In this document: positions 61,882-64,000 of the stretch, in pieces
Numbering within the stretch: the first letter of the stretch is position 1
How the letters are laid out: the number at the start of each line of letters is the position of its first letter
Origin: Clostridium drakei
GTDB lineage: Bacteria > Bacillota > Clostridia > Clostridiales > Clostridiaceae
Assembly: GCF_000633595.2 (NCBI RefSeq)
Contig: NZ_JIBU02000023.1
Location: forward strand, 124,001 to 188,000
Direction: 5' to 3'
DNA length: 64,000 nt
The notes under the pieces: model-generated
Seen by the model: only the letters and a program-made list of their open reading frames with translations
What the model was told of the DNA's origin: nothing
Databases searched by the model: none
Translations under genes and position numbers: made by a program

Positions 61882-62508
61882 TCACACCCATAAATTCAAC
61901 ATAAAATCTACTACCTTTTCTGTTTCATCAACATCATTTTGTTCACATATATCATGAATTCCCATATACTCCATTATAACTAAAGTTATAATAGTACTCA
62001 TAAATTGATACGCTACCATCTCAAAATCTAATTTTTTCATTTCCCCTTTTTCTGCTCTTTTTTTGAAAAAATCTGCCAGTATATTAAGCTGTCTTTTAAA
62101 AATTTTTGAAAGAAAATCAATATCACCATTTTCTAGCAAACTTTTCTCGCGAAAAATAATAGATGCAAATTCATCATCTTTTCTATAATTCTTCTTGAAA
62201 TTATTACCTAAATAAATCATTGCTTCTCTCAATGTCATTTCATCTTTTATCCCTTTTAATGTTTCGTACAAATGCTTATCTAAAGCTTCATTTCCTTCCT
62301 TCAATAAGCTTTTCAATATTTGCATTTTACCATCAGGAAAATAATGATAAATTAGTCCATCAGTCATGCCTATACTTTTAGTAATAGATCGAACAGATGT
62401 ACTATAATAACCATTTTGTGCAATCAATTTTTTAGCTGTTTTAAGCAATTGTTGTTTTCTTTCAGCAGCTTGCAATTCTCTACTGGTCATTTTTTTCCTA
62501 ATACTCAT
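61882..62508 (-). CDS. TetR family regulator of the second RND system
   Basis: This is a protein of about 208 residues. The helix-turn-helix is STSVRSITKSIGMTDGLIYH with YFPDGK after it, in residues about 32-62. ATG 62508 is preferred because GGAGG lies five bases upstream; the frame opens at ATG 62529. It is upstream of and codirectional with the RND genes, unlike the divergent TetR of the first system. Confidence 0.88.
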   Translation of the reverse strand: MSIRKKMTSRELQAAERKQQLLKTAKKLIAQNGYYSTSVRSITKSIGMTDGLIYHYFPDGKMQILKSLLKEGNEALDKHLYETLKGIKDEMTLREAMIYLGNNFKKNYRKDDEFASIIFREKSLLENGDIDFLSKIFKRQLNILADFFKKRAEKGEMKKLDFEMVAYQFMSTIITLVIMEYMGIHDICEQNDVDETEKVVDFMLNLWV

Positions 62509-62763
62509 ATTTCCCTCCATTTTATTCATTAAGCGTTCAATAAAGTTATTGTAATCCTAAATATTACTACCGTCAACATATTTTTACTTTATTTTTTACA
62601 CTTAAATACAAGTCAAAAAAATCCGTAATAGCTAATGTAATCCAGAGTATAAAGCTCCTAAGAGAATAATAAAATTATAAGCATTATATATGTTAATTTA
62701 ATGTTCAATTAATGTTTAAAGTTTGTTAACATTGATATATTAGATTTCTATTTAAAAAAATCA

Positions 62764-62807
62764 AAAAGTCAGTTAGAATATTCTAAAAAACATTCTAACT
62801 GACTTTT
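62764..62807 (-). terminator. Terminator after the ABC exporter gene
   Basis: AAAAGTCAGTTAGAAT and ATTCTAACTGACTTTT form a perfect 16-bp stem with a 12-base loop. The minus strand continues with TTTTTGATTTTTTT. Confidence 0.85.
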
Positions 62808-62825
62808 ATAATATTAATAGATTTA

Positions 62826-64000
62826 TTAAGAAATTTGTTCAAATTGCATATTATACAATGAAGCATACATTCCATCTTTATTAAGTAACTGCTCATGAGT
62901 TCCTGATTCTTCTATTCCATCTTCTGTAAGAACTAATATTTCATCTGCATTTTTTATAGTACTTAATCTATGAGCTATAACTATGGTAGTTCTATTTTTA
63001 GAAAGCTCATCTAAAGATCTTTGTATAAAATATTCGCTCTCGTTGTCCAGTGCAGAAGTTGCTTCATCTAATATAAGTATAGGTGGATTCTTTAAAAAGG
63101 CTCTTGCTATAGATATTCTCTGCTTTTGCCCTCCTGACAGTTTTACCCCTCTTTCTCCAACATAAGTATCATATTCGTCCTCTAAATTCATTATAAAATC
63201 ATGAGCATTAGCTCTTTTAGCTGCTTCTACTATTTCTTCAAAAGAAGCGCCTGGTTTTCCATAAGCTATGTTTTCCTTTATGGATCCTGCAAACATATAT
63301 ACATCCTGCTGAACTATACCTATAACTTTCCTTAATGATTTTAATTTTATATTTTTTATGTTTATTCCATCTATATTTATGCTGCCTTTAGTAGCTTCAT
63401 AAAACCTAGGTATAAGGCTACAAAATGTAGTTTTCCCGCCACCAGAAGGCCCTACCAATGCTATATTTTTACCTGCTTCTATTTTTACATTTATATTGTT
63501 TAAAATATTGTTATCATCATTGTATCCAAAAGATACATTTTTAAACTCTATTTGTCCCTTTGGATTTTTAAGTTCAACAGCCTTAGGCTCATCCTGTATG
63601 TCTGGCTCAGTGTTCATAACTTCTAAAAATCTTTCAAATCCTGTAATTCCTCTTTGAAACTGTTCAGTAAAGTTTACAAGTTTATCTATAGGATTTAAAA
63701 ATACATTTATATATAATATATAAACAACTAAGTCAGAAACATTTAGTCCACCATTACTTATAAATATTCCTCCTAATAATATCACAGTTAAGTATAATAT
63801 TCCTTGAAAGAATCCATTTCCACTAAAAAATTTTCCCATTATAAAATAGCTTGTCTCTTTAGTTTCTAAAAATTCCATATTTCCTCTTTGGAATTTAGAT
63901 TTTTCAACACCTTCATTTGAAAAAGATTTTACTACTCTTATTCCTGATAAACTGTCCTGAATTTGAGCATTTACATTTGCAATTTTTTCCCTATTCTTTT
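62826..64000 (-). CDS. ABC exporter, permease-ATPase half-transporter (partial, 5' end outside the window)
   Basis: The frame is open to the right edge, so the ATG at 63878 is internal. Sequence beyond it reads AQIQDSLSGIRVVKSFSNE, a typical intracellular loop of MsbA/LmrA-type exporters. The visible part has membrane segments near 63700-63850 and a complete ATPase domain: Walker A LVGPSGGGKTTFC, Q-loop GIVQQDVYMFAG, signature VKLSGGQKQRISIARAFL, Walker B ILILDEATSALD and the H-loop VIAHRLSTI. It exports lipids, drugs or peptides; the partner gene, if any, is outside the window. Confidence 0.93.
   Translation of the reverse strand, partial: KNREKIANVNAQIQDSLSGIRVVKSFSNEGVEKSKFQRGNMEFLETKETSYFIMGKFFSGNGFFQGILYLTVILLGGIFISNGGLNVSDLVVYILYINVFLNPIDKLVNFTEQFQRGITGFERFLEVMNTEPDIQDEPKAVELKNPKGQIEFKNVSFGYNDDNNILNNINVKIEAGKNIALVGPSGGGKTTFCSLIPRFYEATKGSINIDGINIKNIKLKSLRKVIGIVQQDVYMFAGSIKENIAYGKPGASFEEIVEAAKRANAHDFIMNLEDEYDTYVGERGVKLSGGQKQRISIARAFLKNPPILILDEATSALDNESEYFIQRSLDELSKNRTTIVIAHRLSTIKNADEILVLTEDGIEESGTHEQLLNKDGMYASLYNMQFEQIS

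Noticed and set aside
1-64000. CRISPR array
   Set aside because: No set of regularly spaced 25-40-base direct repeats with unique spacers is seen; the closest, the AGAATTC motifs, are too short and too close.
63878-64000. ATG 63878 as the real start of the ABC exporter
   Set aside because: The frame stays open to the window edge and encodes conserved exporter sequence upstream of this Met.

Overview
The window is AT-rich DNA from a spore-forming anaerobic Firmicute, almost certainly a Clostridium. The signs are strong AGGAGG-type ribosome binding sites, several TTG/GTG starts, a three-gene [FeFe] hydrogenase, a YyaC-type sporulation protein and a clostridial GlgC/GlgD pair. I cannot name the species from sequence alone.

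Layout. Positions 1-8141 are phage-derived. A CI-like repressor and an ImmA-like protease read rightward. A Cro-like protein, a small protein and an ArpU/sigma-like activator read leftward, followed directly by a long-tail module (tail tube, two overlapping tail chaperone frames, tape measure, distal tail protein, baseplate hub cut by the window edge). No terminase, portal, capsid, sheath, replication or integrase gene lies in this stretch, so it looks more like a flexible (F-type, monocin-like) phage-tail bacteriocin than a prophage. From 8151 to 12913 come a Cys-rich thioredoxin-like protein and a hydrogenase operon (NuoE-like, NuoF-like and CpI-like catalytic subunits). From 13040 to 16151 is a thiSFGH operon with a clear promoter and a terminator hairpin that looks like an HMP-PP (thiS-motif) riboswitch. 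Then come a class B penicillin-binding protein, a lipoprotein, YyaC, adenosine deaminase, a pabABC operon and tRNA-Ser(UGA).

Positions 24400-29823 hold a peptide-use locus: two M20 peptidases, a YjiH/YjiG membrane pair and an unusual regulator. Next are a ThiE/TenI-like protein, a TetR plus RND efflux system, a GNAT acetyltransferase, a 46-residue Cys/His/Lys-rich protein, and a MerR-methyltransferase fusion followed by two DegT-type sugar aminotransferases. After a hypothetical gene, a phosphoesterase and an M48 protease comes a glycogen cluster at 43259-53443 (glgB, glgC, glgD, glgA, glgP and a GH13 glycosidase), then a divergent Fe/Mn superoxide dismutase. The right end has a four-domain CoA-disulfide-reductase-like fusion with an ArsR regulator, a second RND system with its own TetR gene, and an ABC exporter cut by the window edge.

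How the genes work together: hydrogenase subunits couple NADH and ferredoxin to H2; thiSFGH makes the thiazole half of thiamine; pabABC makes p-aminobenzoate for folate; the glg genes make and degrade glycogen. The most notable items are the tailocin-like locus with its CI/Cro operator array, the thiS leader, the tail chaperone frameshift, and several small Cys-rich proteins.
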